Source: Candidatus Calditenuaceae archaeon (lineage in GTDB: Archaea > Thermoproteota > Nitrososphaeria_A > Caldarchaeales > Calditenuaceae). From it: a stretch of DNA of 64,000 bases. The DNA is taken from positions 1 through 64,000 of the forward strand of contig JANXED010000005.1 of assembly GCA_025058175.1 (NCBI GenBank), given 5' to 3'. Below the pieces are notes generated by a model that did no database searches, was not told the DNA's origin, and was given only the letters and a program-made list of their open reading frames with translations. Made by a program: the position numbers and the translations under genes. Position 1 is the stretch's first letter. Each line of letters starts with the position of its first letter. Shown here in pieces: positions 1 to 7,613 of this stretch.

Positions 1-1
1 G

Positions 2-265
2 GAGCTCAAGGAGGAGACAGGGATCTCTCAGGTCGAGCCGGTCCTCGGCTTCAGGCGTGAGGTCTCGTACTTCTTCACGGACTCGGGCGAGCGGGTCGCC
101 AAGACGGTCGTCTACTTCGCGGTGAGGGCCCTGAGCCCAGAGGTCAGACTCTCTGAGGAACACTTGAGTTACGAGTGGCTCGCCTACGAGGACGCGATGA
201 AGAGGCTCTCCTTCAGGACCTCGAGGGCGCTGCTCGAGGAGGTCGAGAGGCTGCTCGCGTCGTAG
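2..265 (+). CDS. Nudix hydrolase, C-terminal part (cut by window edge)
   Basis: The 5' end lies outside the window. The visible 87 residues open with ELKEETGI, the second half of a Nudix box (RExxEExGU), so the metal-binding glutamates of a Nudix pyrophosphohydrolase are present. A small alpha/beta domain of the usual Nudix size follows, ending in a Leu/Arg-rich helix. The spacing and the YEWLAYEDA segment resemble diadenosine tetraphosphate hydrolases (family knowledge), but the substrate cannot be fixed without the N-terminus. It ends 46 nt before the convergent MetRS beta-like gene. Confidence 0.75.
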   Translation, partial: ELKEETGISQVEPVLGFRREVSYFFTDSGERVAKTVVYFAVRALSPEVRLSEEHLSYEWLAYEDAMKRLSFRTSRALLEEVERLLAS

Positions 266-310
266 TACGGAGCTCCGCCGGCTTAAGGTCCAGCCCCACG
301 ACCTCGGGCG

Positions 311-643
311 TCAGAGGACCTGCGCTCCCTGATGTATGTCCCTCTCCGGGACGATCGGCACGACGTTGGACTCGTCGGTCATCGCTGCCAGTATCATGCA
401 CTCCGAGACCAGCCCCTTAACCTTCTTCGGCCTGAGGTTGGTCACGAAGACGAACTTCCTGTTGATGAAGTGCTCCGGGCCGTAGAGGTGCCCCAGTCCC
501 GCGAGCGCCTGCTTCCTGAACGTCCCGAAGTCGACCGTCAGCCTGATCAGTCTGTCCGTGCCCTGGACCCTCTCAGCCTCGATCACCATCCCGACCCTGA
601 TGTCCGCGCGCCTGAACTCAGAGATGTCCAGCTCCGATGACAA
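311..643 (-). CDS. tRNA-binding protein, methionyl-tRNA synthetase beta subunit-like
   Basis: A 110-residue stand-alone OB-fold domain of the EMAPII/Trbp111 type, the same domain that forms the C-terminus (beta subunit) of many methionyl-tRNA synthetases. Typical motifs are DIRVGMVIEAERV near the N-terminus and FVTNLRPKKVKGLVSECM in the middle. It is expected to dimerise and hand tRNA to MetRS in the cytoplasm. The start is TTG; a TATA-like TTAATC (671-677, minus strand) lies about 32 nt upstream, and no ATG or GTG fits. The catalytic MetRS gene is not in the window. Confidence 0.85.
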   Translation of the reverse strand: MSSELDISEFRRADIRVGMVIEAERVQGTDRLIRLTVDFGTFRKQALAGLGHLYGPEHFINRKFVFVTNLRPKKVKGLVSECMILAAMTDESNVVPIVPERDIHQGAQVL

Positions 644-793
644 GCCGCTCCCTGTCTCGCGGACCTGGTTGATTAAGGTGGCGAGGCAAAGGTAAGGAAG
701 CTGCCTCCCGATCGGGGATTACGGGCCCGATGCCTCATACGGATATCGCGCACTCCAGTTAAATACGGATCGAGGCGACGGCACGGGGGTAGG

Positions 794-2536
794 ATGGTCA
801 AGGTCCACGGGCCGCTCGAGGAGGCGAGGCCTGCGCTGAGGAGGGTCTACGTCAGGGAGGTGGTGCTCGAGAACTTCATGTCGCACGAGTACAGCAGGGT
901 CAGGGTCTCCAGAGGGATCAACCTGATCACCGGACCTAACGGCGCCGGGAAGTCCTCGATATTGCTCGGGATATCGGTCGCGCTGGGCCAGAGCTACACC
1001 GAGAGGGGCGAGAGGCTCGCGGACCTCATCAGGAGGGGCAGGGACTCGGCGAGGGTATCGGTCGTGCTCGACAACTCGCCGGTCGACGGCGAGCGCCCCG
1101 TCAGGTCCATCCCGCTGGACACCATCACGATCACCCGTTACATCAAGAGGACCGGGGAGTACTGGCACTACGTCAACAACAGGTTCAGGACGAAGGCCGA
1201 GGTCGACCAGCTCCTCAGGTCGCTGGGGATCAACCCGAACAACCTCCTGATCGTGATGCACCAGAACATGATAGAGGAGTTCGCGGCCCGCGACGACTCC
1301 GAGAAGCTCAGGATGCTCGAGGACGCGGTCGGGCTATCCTCAATGAGGGAGAGGATCCTGCAGGCTCAGGAGAGGCTCTCGTCCCTAATGGGCGAGGTGA
1401 ACGCCGTGAGGAGGGCCCTCGAGGAGGCAGCGGCCGCCGTCGAGTACTGGAAGTCCGAGGTCGAGAAGCTCTCGAGGAAGAGGGAGCTCGAGTCGAGGAG
1501 GACGGCCCTTGAGCTGGAGTTCCTCTGGAGCCTCGCGAGGTCGACCGAGCTCGCTGTGAGGAGGAAGTCGGAGCTGCTCGATCAGGTCAGGTCGGAGCTC
1601 TTTGGTCTCAGGGCCGAGGAGGCCGAGGTCTCCGAGACGCTGAGGTCGAGGAGGTCGGCGCTCGCGGAGCTGCTGAGGTCGGGAGGCGGCGACGTCGAGT
1701 CGGTCCTGAGGGAAGTCGACGGGCTGATCGAACTGGCGGCGCGGAGGGGCGTGATCGGGTACAGGATCGGCGAGCTGGAGAGGGAGGGCAGGGCCCTCGA
1801 GAGGGAGATCAGGGCCCTCGAGAGGGAGCTCGACGAGAGGGTCAGGGCCGCGTCGGAGAGGGGGCCGCGGGTCGAGACCGACCGGGAGCCCTCCGAGGTC
1901 CAGGAGGAGCTGAAGTTCGTCGCGCTCCAGCTCTCCTCGTTCGGGACCGTCGTCGGCGAGGCGGAGGAGATGTACTTCATGGCGGACTCGAAGTTCAGGA
2001 GCCTCCAGATCAGGGCCGAGGAGCTGGAGCAGAACGTCAGGAGGGCGCTCGAGGAGGTCGAGCACCGGAAGAGGGTCTGGAGGGAGAAGCTCGAGGAGCT
2101 GGTCAGCGAGGTCAACCCCGTCTACGATGAGATCCTCTCCAGCGTTGGAGGCACCGGCGCGATCAGGGTCAGGGGGCTCGAGGACCCGGCGACCGCGAGG
2201 CTCGAGCTCTACGCCGGCTTCAGGGGCAACCCGGCGACGCTCCTCGACGCGAGGGCCCACAGCGGCGGCGAGAGGGTGCTGGCGACGCTGGGCTTCCTAC
2301 TCGCGGTCCAATCGAGGGTCAAGTCGCCCTTCAGGGCCGTCGACGAGTTCGACGTCCACCTCGACCCGCTGAACAGGGAGAGGATGATGACGATGCTGCT
2401 CGAGACCGCCCGGAGGCACGGCGACGTCCAGTACATCATCATCACGCCCGGCAGGGTCCCCGAGATGGAGGGCGTCAACCTGATCGTGGTCCAGAACGTC
2501 TCGGGCCGCTCCATCGTGACCGGTGGTCAGGGATGA
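794..2536 (+). CDS. Short SMC6-like ATPase
   Basis: 580 residues, about half the length of a true SMC. Visible in order: Walker A GPNGAGKSS (47-55), Q-loop HQN near 155, coiled-coil segments rich in Glu/Arg/Leu from about 180 to 430, ABC signature SGGER (about 490) and Walker B ending VDEFDVHLD (about 517). The Walker B tail DEFDVxxD and the following helix with IIITPG resemble eukaryotic SMC6 rather than Rad50 or bacterial SMC. I see no Rad50 CxxC zinc hook and no obvious hinge domain, so the arms are short. Archaeal SMC5/6-related proteins are known; the extreme shortness is notable. ATG start with TTAAATA (759-765) about 32 nt upstream. The next gene overlaps by ATGA. Role inferred: DNA tethering or repair. 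Confidence 0.8.
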   Translation: MVKVHGPLEEARPALRRVYVREVVLENFMSHEYSRVRVSRGINLITGPNGAGKSSILLGISVALGQSYTERGERLADLIRRGRDSARVSVVLDNSPVDGERPVRSIPLDTITITRYIKRTGEYWHYVNNRFRTKAEVDQLLRSLGINPNNLLIVMHQNMIEEFAARDDSEKLRMLEDAVGLSSMRERILQAQERLSSLMGEVNAVRRALEEAAAAVEYWKSEVEKLSRKRELESRRTALELEFLWSLARSTELAVRRKSELLDQVRSELFGLRAEEAEVSETLRSRRSALAELLRSGGGDVESVLREVDGLIELAARRGVIGYRIGELEREGRALEREIRALERELDERVRAASERGPRVETDREPSEVQEELKFVALQLSSFGTVVGEAEEMYFMADSKFRSLQIRAEELEQNVRRALEEVEHRKRVWREKLEELVSEVNPVYDEILSSVGGTGAIRVRGLEDPATARLELYAGFRGNPATLLDARAHSGGERVLATLGFLLAVQSRVKSPFRAVDEFDVHLDPLNRERMMTMLLETARRHGDVQYIIITPGRVPEMEGVNLIVVQNVSGRSIVTGGQG

Positions 2537-3279
2537 GGCCGGTGGAGGTAAGGGTGGAGGAGCTGAGGAGGATGGCGGCGGCCCTCGAGTCGGTCCTCAG
2601 CATGAAGGTCGAGCCCTTCACCGTCAACGTCGCCTCGCTCCTCAGGAGGCTCAGGTCGATCGTCGAGGAGAGCAGGGACCTCGAGACGGTCGTCCTCGAC
2701 GCCGAGGTCCTCTACAGGGTCTCGGTGGTCCTGGGGCTCCAGCAGAGGTACATCCTCCAGAGCGCCTCCTCACTCCTGATCGACTCCCAGCTGGTCGTCG
2801 CGAAGGTCCTCAGGTCCGAGCCCCACGAGCTCGCCGCGGCCCTCGTCTCGGCCTGGCGACCGATCGCGAGGGTCGAGCACGTCACCACACCCCTTCTCGT
2901 CAGGGCTTACGAACACTTCCTCTCGCTCCCGGGGAAGCCGGTGAGGATCGAGGCCGGGCTATCCGCCGAGGAGAGGGCTCCGGGATGGGAGGCCTACGAG
3001 GCCGCGTTCGAGGAGGAGCTGAGGTCGCTGAAGTCGGAGCTCGAGTCCGAGGGAGGCTGGGTCGACTACTGGGAGTTCGTCTCGAGGGAGGGCGAACGCC
3101 GGAGGGCCAGCAGGGCGTATCTCCTGAGCTTCCTCATCACCCGAGGCGAGATTGAGGTCCAGTACGACCCGCTCAGGGAGGAGATCAGGGTAATGGCCGC
3201 GACCGCCCCACAGCAGAGGAGGGAGGGCGACGTCCTCTCCCTGGTGATATCGCTGGGCCGGATGGGGCGGGGCGGCTGA
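2533..3279 (+). CDS. Kleisin-like (ScpA-like) partner of the SMC6-like ATPase, tentative
   Basis: 248 residues, overlapping the SMC-like gene by ATGA, so the two are probably translated together. The N-terminal part (about 15-80) alternates amphipathic helices in the way ScpA/kleisin N-domains do: VEPFTVNVASLLRRL, then LDAEVLYRVSVVLGL. The C-terminal part (about 180-230) ends in a compact helix-helix-strand unit, YLLSFLITRGEIEV followed by EIRVM, like the winged helix of a kleisin that docks on an SMC head. The match is by pattern only and there is no catalytic motif. Alternative: an unrelated helical accessory protein specific to this SMC. The gene position is the strongest argument. Confidence 0.5.
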   Translation: MRPVEVRVEELRRMAAALESVLSMKVEPFTVNVASLLRRLRSIVEESRDLETVVLDAEVLYRVSVVLGLQQRYILQSASSLLIDSQLVVAKVLRSEPHELAAALVSAWRPIARVEHVTTPLLVRAYEHFLSLPGKPVRIEAGLSAEERAPGWEAYEAAFEEELRSLKSELESEGGWVDYWEFVSREGERRRASRAYLLSFLITRGEIEVQYDPLREEIRVMAATAPQQRREGDVLSLVISLGRMGRGG

Positions 3280-3421
3280 GCGCTAGACCGGTCCATGGCC
3301 AATCTCTCGCCCTCTGGGCTTCACTTCCGGCAGGGTTGAGTACCGGGTCCACTTTCGGGGCGCACTCGGACTTTCGGGAGACCCTCCGTGAATTTCCAGG
3401 ACCTCGGAGGCCTCAGGGCCG

Positions 3422-3703
3422 ATGGGCAGGACCGTCCCGACGTACAGGCAGAGGCTCCTGGCCGAGCTCGAGAGGTGGAAGTGCTTCAGGTCCGCGCTCC
3501 TGAGGGACGAGAGGTATGACTTCGACAGGCTGGTGGACCAGGCCTTCTCCTACGTCCACGCGGGCTCGATGTGCCCCGAGAGGGAGGCGTTCGAGGTGCT
3601 GGTGATATCGCTGCTCCTCGCCCACGAGTCGAGGCTCAGGTCGCTCGAGGGGGCGGCCGGCGTGGAGGCTCCGAGGGTCGGCGCGAAGGGGCTTGATCGG
3701 TAG
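3422..3703 (+). CDS. Small conserved archaeal protein upstream of PolB2-like gene
   Basis: 93 residues starting MGRTVPTYRQRL, an N-terminal signature I associate with a family of small archaeal proteins of unknown function. The remainder is helical and charged, with two Cys that are not arranged as a zinc site. Its 3' end overlaps the DNA polymerase gene by 11 nt, so the two are probably one transcript. A small protein sits beside dpo2 in some Sulfolobales, by recollection, so a role as polymerase partner is a reasonable inference. Start is ATG. A 142-nt gap separates it from the SMC/kleisin pair. Confidence 0.7.
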   Translation: MGRTVPTYRQRLLAELERWKCFRSALLRDERYDFDRLVDQAFSYVHAGSMCPEREAFEVLVISLLLAHESRLRSLEGAAGVEAPRVGAKGLDR

Positions 3704-5876
3704 GCTGCTGGACCTGAACTTCACGCCCGACGGCGAGGCGGTCGAGCTCTGGCTCAGGCTCGGCGAGTCCGAGGTCGAGAGGGTCCGAGTCGAGTGGATG
3801 CCCTCGGTCTGCGCGGTAGGGCCCGGAGGCGCGCTCGAGGAGCTCGCGAGGGCGTTCTGTGAGCGCTCGGAGCTGGTGACGGCCTCCGAGGAGCCCGGGA
3901 GGGATCCCAGGCCGGCGTTGAGGATCAGGGCGAAGGCCTGGGAGAGGAGAGAGGTCGCGAGGCTTATCGAGTCGTCCTTCGGAAGGTCAGGAGTCAGGGT
4001 CTACGACGTCGACGTCCCGGCGCTCCAGCAGTTCCTCTATGAGCACGGGCTCTTCCCGACCGCGCTGGTCGAGGTCTCCGGAGACCGGCTGAGGACCATC
4101 GACTCGAGGGAGGACGCGGACTACGACGTCTCGTGGGTCAGGGTCGCGGAGCTCGAAGTCTCGACGCGGCGAGGCTCAGCTTACCCGGGCCTCGACGAGC
4201 CCCTGGGTTCCGTGAGGCTGACCTCGAGGGAGGGGGAGGTGGAGCTGGACGGCGACGAGCCCGGCGTCCTCGAGGAGCTGATGAGGGCGGTGGAGCCCTT
4301 CGACGTGCTGTTGGTCAAAGGCGGCGACTCTTTCGCGATGCACTACCTCCGCCACAGGGCGTCGGTGAACGGCGTCGAGCTCGAGCTGGGGAGGGAGAGG
4401 TCTCCGAGACCGAGGAGGGGCTCGAGGGCCTACTGGAGCTACGGCAGGGTCTACAGGAGGCACAGCGCCTTCAGGTTGAGGGGAAGGGTCCACGTCGACC
4501 CTCTCAACTCCTTCGTCTACTCCCACACGGGGCTCTTCGGCCTCCTCGAGGTCGCGAGGACCTGCGTAGTCCCGCTCCACGACGCCGCAAGGTACACGAT
4601 CGGGCAGTGCATGACCTCCCTCCAGTTCGAGGTCGCGAGCAGGAGGAAAGCGCTGGTGCCCTGGAGGGCCGGGAGACCGCTCTACTTCACCCTCGGGGAG
4701 CTCAGCGTGATGGACAGGGGAGGACTCACGCTTGACCACAGACCCGGAGTCTACTGGGGAGTCGCGGAGGTGGACTTCCAGAGCATGTACCCGATGATCA
4801 TCCTGACGAGGAACGTCAGCGCGGAGACCGTGAACTGCGGGTGCTGCGGCGGCCGCGGGACGCCGATCCCGGAGATAGGAGGCCACACCTGCTCGAGGAG
4901 GGTAGGGCTGGTCCCGGAGGCGATATCGCTCCCTCTCAGGAAGAGGCTCGCGTACAAGTCGATGCTTAGGGAGGGAAAGGGCGACCCGGAGGTCCTCAGG
5001 GCGAGGTCGGACGCGCTGAAGTGGGTACTCGTCTCCTCCTTCGGGTATCTGGGCTTCAGGAAGGCGAAGTTCGGGTCTAGGCTCGCCCACATGGCCGTCT
5101 GCGCCCACGCCAGGGACGCGCTGCTGAGGGCGGTAAGGGTCGCGGAGCGAATGGGCTTCGAGGTCGTCCACGGGATCGTCGACTCGCTCTGGGTCAGGAG
5201 GGAGGGTGCAGCCGAGGAGGATTACTCGGAGCTGGTGAGGGCGATCGAAGAGGAGACCGGCCTGCCCGCGGCCCTCGAGGGGACCTACAGGTGGATCGCG
5301 TTCCTCCCCTCGAAGTCCTCCCCCCTCAGGCCCGTGAACGGGAGGTACTTCGGCTTCAGGACCGACGGCAGGGCCAAGTTCAGGGGGATTGAGGCGAGGA
5401 GGTCGGACACGCCGCCGCTGGTCGCGAGGATGCAGCTGGAGATGCTCGAAGTCCTCTCGAGGGTCGAAGCCCCGCAGGACCTGCCTGGAGCGGTGGAGGA
5501 GTGCTTCGGTGTGCTGAGGAGGTACGAGAGGGACCTGGTGCTGGGGAGGGTCGGAGTGGAGGACTTGGTGGTGACGGTGAGGCTCTCGAGGGACCCCTTC
5601 GGCTACTTCAACAGGGTCAGGCAGGCGGTCGCCGCGAGGAGGCTCCTGAGGATGGGCGTGGAGGTGGGGGCCGGGAGCGTCGTCAGCTACGTCGCCCTCG
5701 GGGACAGCTCCGCGCCCTACCCATCGGAGAAGCCCATAAGTCCGGCCTGTTGCTCGACGGAGTTCTACCTGAACGCGCTCAGAAGGGCCGCGGAGACGAT
5801 CCTCTCGCCGCTGGTCCGTGCGGTCGCTGGGGCACGCGGCGGACCAGTCCCCGTCAGGGCCTCAGCAACACCTTGA
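3693..5876 (+). CDS. Family B DNA polymerase with degenerate active sites (PolB2/Dpo2-like)
   Basis: 727 residues. Motif A is clear (VDFQSMYPMIIL, near residue 361). Motif B is altered (LKWVLVSSFGYLGF, near 442; the usual Asn before the Tyr-Gly is Ser). Motif C reads HGIVDSLWV (near 496), so the first Asp of the standard DTDS is missing while the second remains. The exonuclease I motif is also altered (ELEVST in place of DIE). Disrupted exonuclease and polymerase motifs are the hallmark of archaeal PolB2, reported to act in damage bypass rather than bulk replication. Start is TTG, overlapping the upstream small gene. The 3' end overlaps the convergent dehydrogenase by 23 nt. Confidence 0.85.
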   Translation: MIGRLLDLNFTPDGEAVELWLRLGESEVERVRVEWMPSVCAVGPGGALEELARAFCERSELVTASEEPGRDPRPALRIRAKAWERREVARLIESSFGRSGVRVYDVDVPALQQFLYEHGLFPTALVEVSGDRLRTIDSREDADYDVSWVRVAELEVSTRRGSAYPGLDEPLGSVRLTSREGEVELDGDEPGVLEELMRAVEPFDVLLVKGGDSFAMHYLRHRASVNGVELELGRERSPRPRRGSRAYWSYGRVYRRHSAFRLRGRVHVDPLNSFVYSHTGLFGLLEVARTCVVPLHDAARYTIGQCMTSLQFEVASRRKALVPWRAGRPLYFTLGELSVMDRGGLTLDHRPGVYWGVAEVDFQSMYPMIILTRNVSAETVNCGCCGGRGTPIPEIGGHTCSRRVGLVPEAISLPLRKRLAYKSMLREGKGDPEVLRARSDALKWVLVSSFGYLGFRKAKFGSRLAHMAVCAHARDALLRAVRVAERMGFEVVHGIVDSLWVRREGAAEEDYSELVRAIEEETGLPAALEGTYRWIAFLPSKSSPLRPVNGRYFGFRTDGRAKFRGIEARRSDTPPLVARMQLEMLEVLSRVEAPQDLPGAVEECFGVLRRYERDLVLGRVGVEDLVVTVRLSRDPFGYFNRVRQAVAARRLLRMGVEVGAGSVVSYVALGDSSAPYPSEKPISPACCSTEFYLNALRRAAETILSPLVRAVAGARGGPVPVRASATP

Positions 5877-6813
5877 GCGTCCCTGGAGACGACGCGGACG
5901 CAAAGGCCTCCCTGTGCTCCTCGAGCCTGTGAACGGCGTCGACCAGCCTCCTGACGTCGACCAGTCCCCTCTCGAGCGCCCTGATGGCCGGCCTGAAGGG
6001 CCCGCACCTCGAGCCCACGACGTGGACTTCATCGACGACGACCTTCGCGAGGTCGATCCTGTAATCGGCTGCGATCGTCGACTTCAGGACCAAGTAGCCC
6101 CGCGGCCTGACGAGCTTCAGCGCGGTCGCCAACCCCTCCGCCCTCCCGGTGGCCTCGACCACGAGGTCGTAGGAGGACTCCTCGCCCGGGGCCACGCCCT
6201 CGACCGCGTCGATCCCGAGCTCTCTCAGCAACCCGACCTTCCTCCCGTGCTTCCCGATCACCCTCAGCCTCGAGACCCTGTCCCTCAAGACCTGAGCGAT
6301 CAGGTTAGCGAGCCTCCCGTCGCCGACCACGCAGGCGCTCCAGCTGGGGTCGACATGGACCTGCTCGAGGACCTCGAAGGCCGCAGCGAGGGGCTCCACG
6401 AAGACCGCCCTCTCGTCTTCCACCGAGTCCGGGACCCTGTGGAGGTTCTCGACCGGGAGCCTCAGGTACTCCGCGAACGCACCGTCCCTTCCCTTGATCC
6501 CGAGGACCGTCCTGCTCCTGCAGTGCCTCCTCAGCCCTATCGAGCACATGTCGCACCTTCCGCAGGCGGCGTTGATCTCGCCCACCACCCTCGCGCCCAC
6601 GAGGTCGCTCCTGTCAGACTCGACCACCTCGCCGACGAACTCGTGCCCCGGCACCCCCTTGAAGCCCGCGTAGCCCTTGAGTATCTGGAGGTCGGTGCCG
6701 CATATCCCTGCGAGCCTGACTTTGATCAGCACCTCCCCGTCCCGCTCGACCCTATGGTCCTCGACGAGCCTGATCTCCCTGCCGTTGAAGTAGAGGGCCC
6801 TGCACTCCACCAT
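5854..6813 (-). CDS. Zinc-dependent alcohol dehydrogenase-like oxidoreductase (MDR family)
   Basis: 319 residues of the medium-chain dehydrogenase family. Catalytic-zinc ligands are visible in GICGTD (about 38) and GHEF (about 59), and the structural-zinc loop is CGRCDMCSIGLRRHC (about 84-98). The nucleotide-binding turn is VVGDGRLANLIA, a relaxed GxGxxG, so NAD(P) use is likely. Its ATG is 1 nt past the stop of the ECF transporter T subunit, so it is the last gene of that operon. This suggests it acts on whatever the transporter imports, a sugar, polyol or vitamin precursor (inference). Substrate unknown. The end overlaps the convergent PolB2-like gene. Confidence 0.85.
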   Translation of the reverse strand: MVECRALYFNGREIRLVEDHRVERDGEVLIKVRLAGICGTDLQILKGYAGFKGVPGHEFVGEVVESDRSDLVGARVVGEINAACGRCDMCSIGLRRHCRSRTVLGIKGRDGAFAEYLRLPVENLHRVPDSVEDERAVFVEPLAAAFEVLEQVHVDPSWSACVVGDGRLANLIAQVLRDRVSRLRVIGKHGRKVGLLRELGIDAVEGVAPGEESSYDLVVEATGRAEGLATALKLVRPRGYLVLKSTIAADYRIDLAKVVVDEVHVVGSRCGPFRPAIRALERGLVDVRRLVDAVHRLEEHREAFASASSPGTLKVLLRP

Positions 6814-6814
6814 C

Positions 6815-7612
6815 TCAGATCACGTGCGGGAAGACGACGCCGTAACCGTTCAGCCTCAGGTAGACCGAGAACGCCGCGAGGAAGAGGACCGTCGCGGTGA
6901 AGGCCGCGTCCCTGGCCCTGAACCTCAGGTCCAACAGGTAGCTCCTCTTCGCCGTCGGGACGAAACCCCTCGACTCAATCGCGAGCGGCAGCTCCCCGAA
7001 CCTCCGCATCGTCGTGATGAAGAGCGGCACGATGACCGCCGCGGAGTTCCTCATCCTCGAGAAGACGTTGCCCTTGACCAGGTTGACGCCCCTCGCCCTC
7101 TGGGCAGCGAGAATCGTCAGTCCGTCACCGACCATCGCTGGGATGAACCTGAAGACCGCGGAGACCCCGAAGGCCATCGAATAGGGCATCCCGAGCTTCG
7201 TCAGCGCGAGCTCCAAGTCCTCGATCCTCGAGGTGGTGAGGAGCAGGAGGCCCGAGAGGACCATCGCGACGAGCCTGAAGGCGACCGCGAGGGCGTACAT
7301 CACCGACTCCTGCGTGAACGTTACCCCCGCGAGCTGAATGAGGACCGTCTCTCCGCCCCTCCTGAAGAGCGGCCAGAGGACCAGGCTCATGACTGCCAGC
7401 GAGACTAGCCCAAACCAGAACATCTTCAGCCTCGAGGCGACTCCAGACGCAAGGACCATCGCGAGCACCGCAGCCAAGACGGTCCCCGTGTAGAGCGGGT
7501 GGTTGAAGACCGAGGACCAGACGAAGACGCAGACGACGAACGCGATCTTCGCCCTAGGGTCGAGGGAGTGGAAGAAGCTCCGGCCCTCGACGTAAAGGAT
7601 GTACTTCGTCAC
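6815..7612 (-). CDS. ECF transporter T component (EcfT/CbiQ family membrane protein)
   Basis: 265 residues with about five hydrophobic segments and the cytoplasmic coupling region of EcfT proteins. The two short Ala-Arg-Gly coupling signatures are seen as AQRARG (near 165) and ESRGF (near 215). These helices link the substrate-binding S protein to the ATPases in the plasma membrane. GTG start, directly after the TGA of the fused ATPase gene. The order S, A-A, T is a complete group of ECF importer parts. Starts with MTKYILYVEGRSFFHSLDPRAK, where the HxLDPRxK stretch is typical of EcfT. Confidence 0.9.
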   Translation of the reverse strand: MTKYILYVEGRSFFHSLDPRAKIAFVVCVFVWSSVFNHPLYTGTVLAAVLAMVLASGVASRLKMFWFGLVSLAVMSLVLWPLFRRGGETVLIQLAGVTFTQESVMYALAVAFRLVAMVLSGLLLLTTSRIEDLELALTKLGMPYSMAFGVSAVFRFIPAMVGDGLTILAAQRARGVNLVKGNVFSRMRNSAAVIVPLFITTMRRFGELPLAIESRGFVPTAKRSYLLDLRFRARDAAFTATVLFLAAFSVYLRLNGYGVVFPHVI

Positions 7613-7613
7613 C

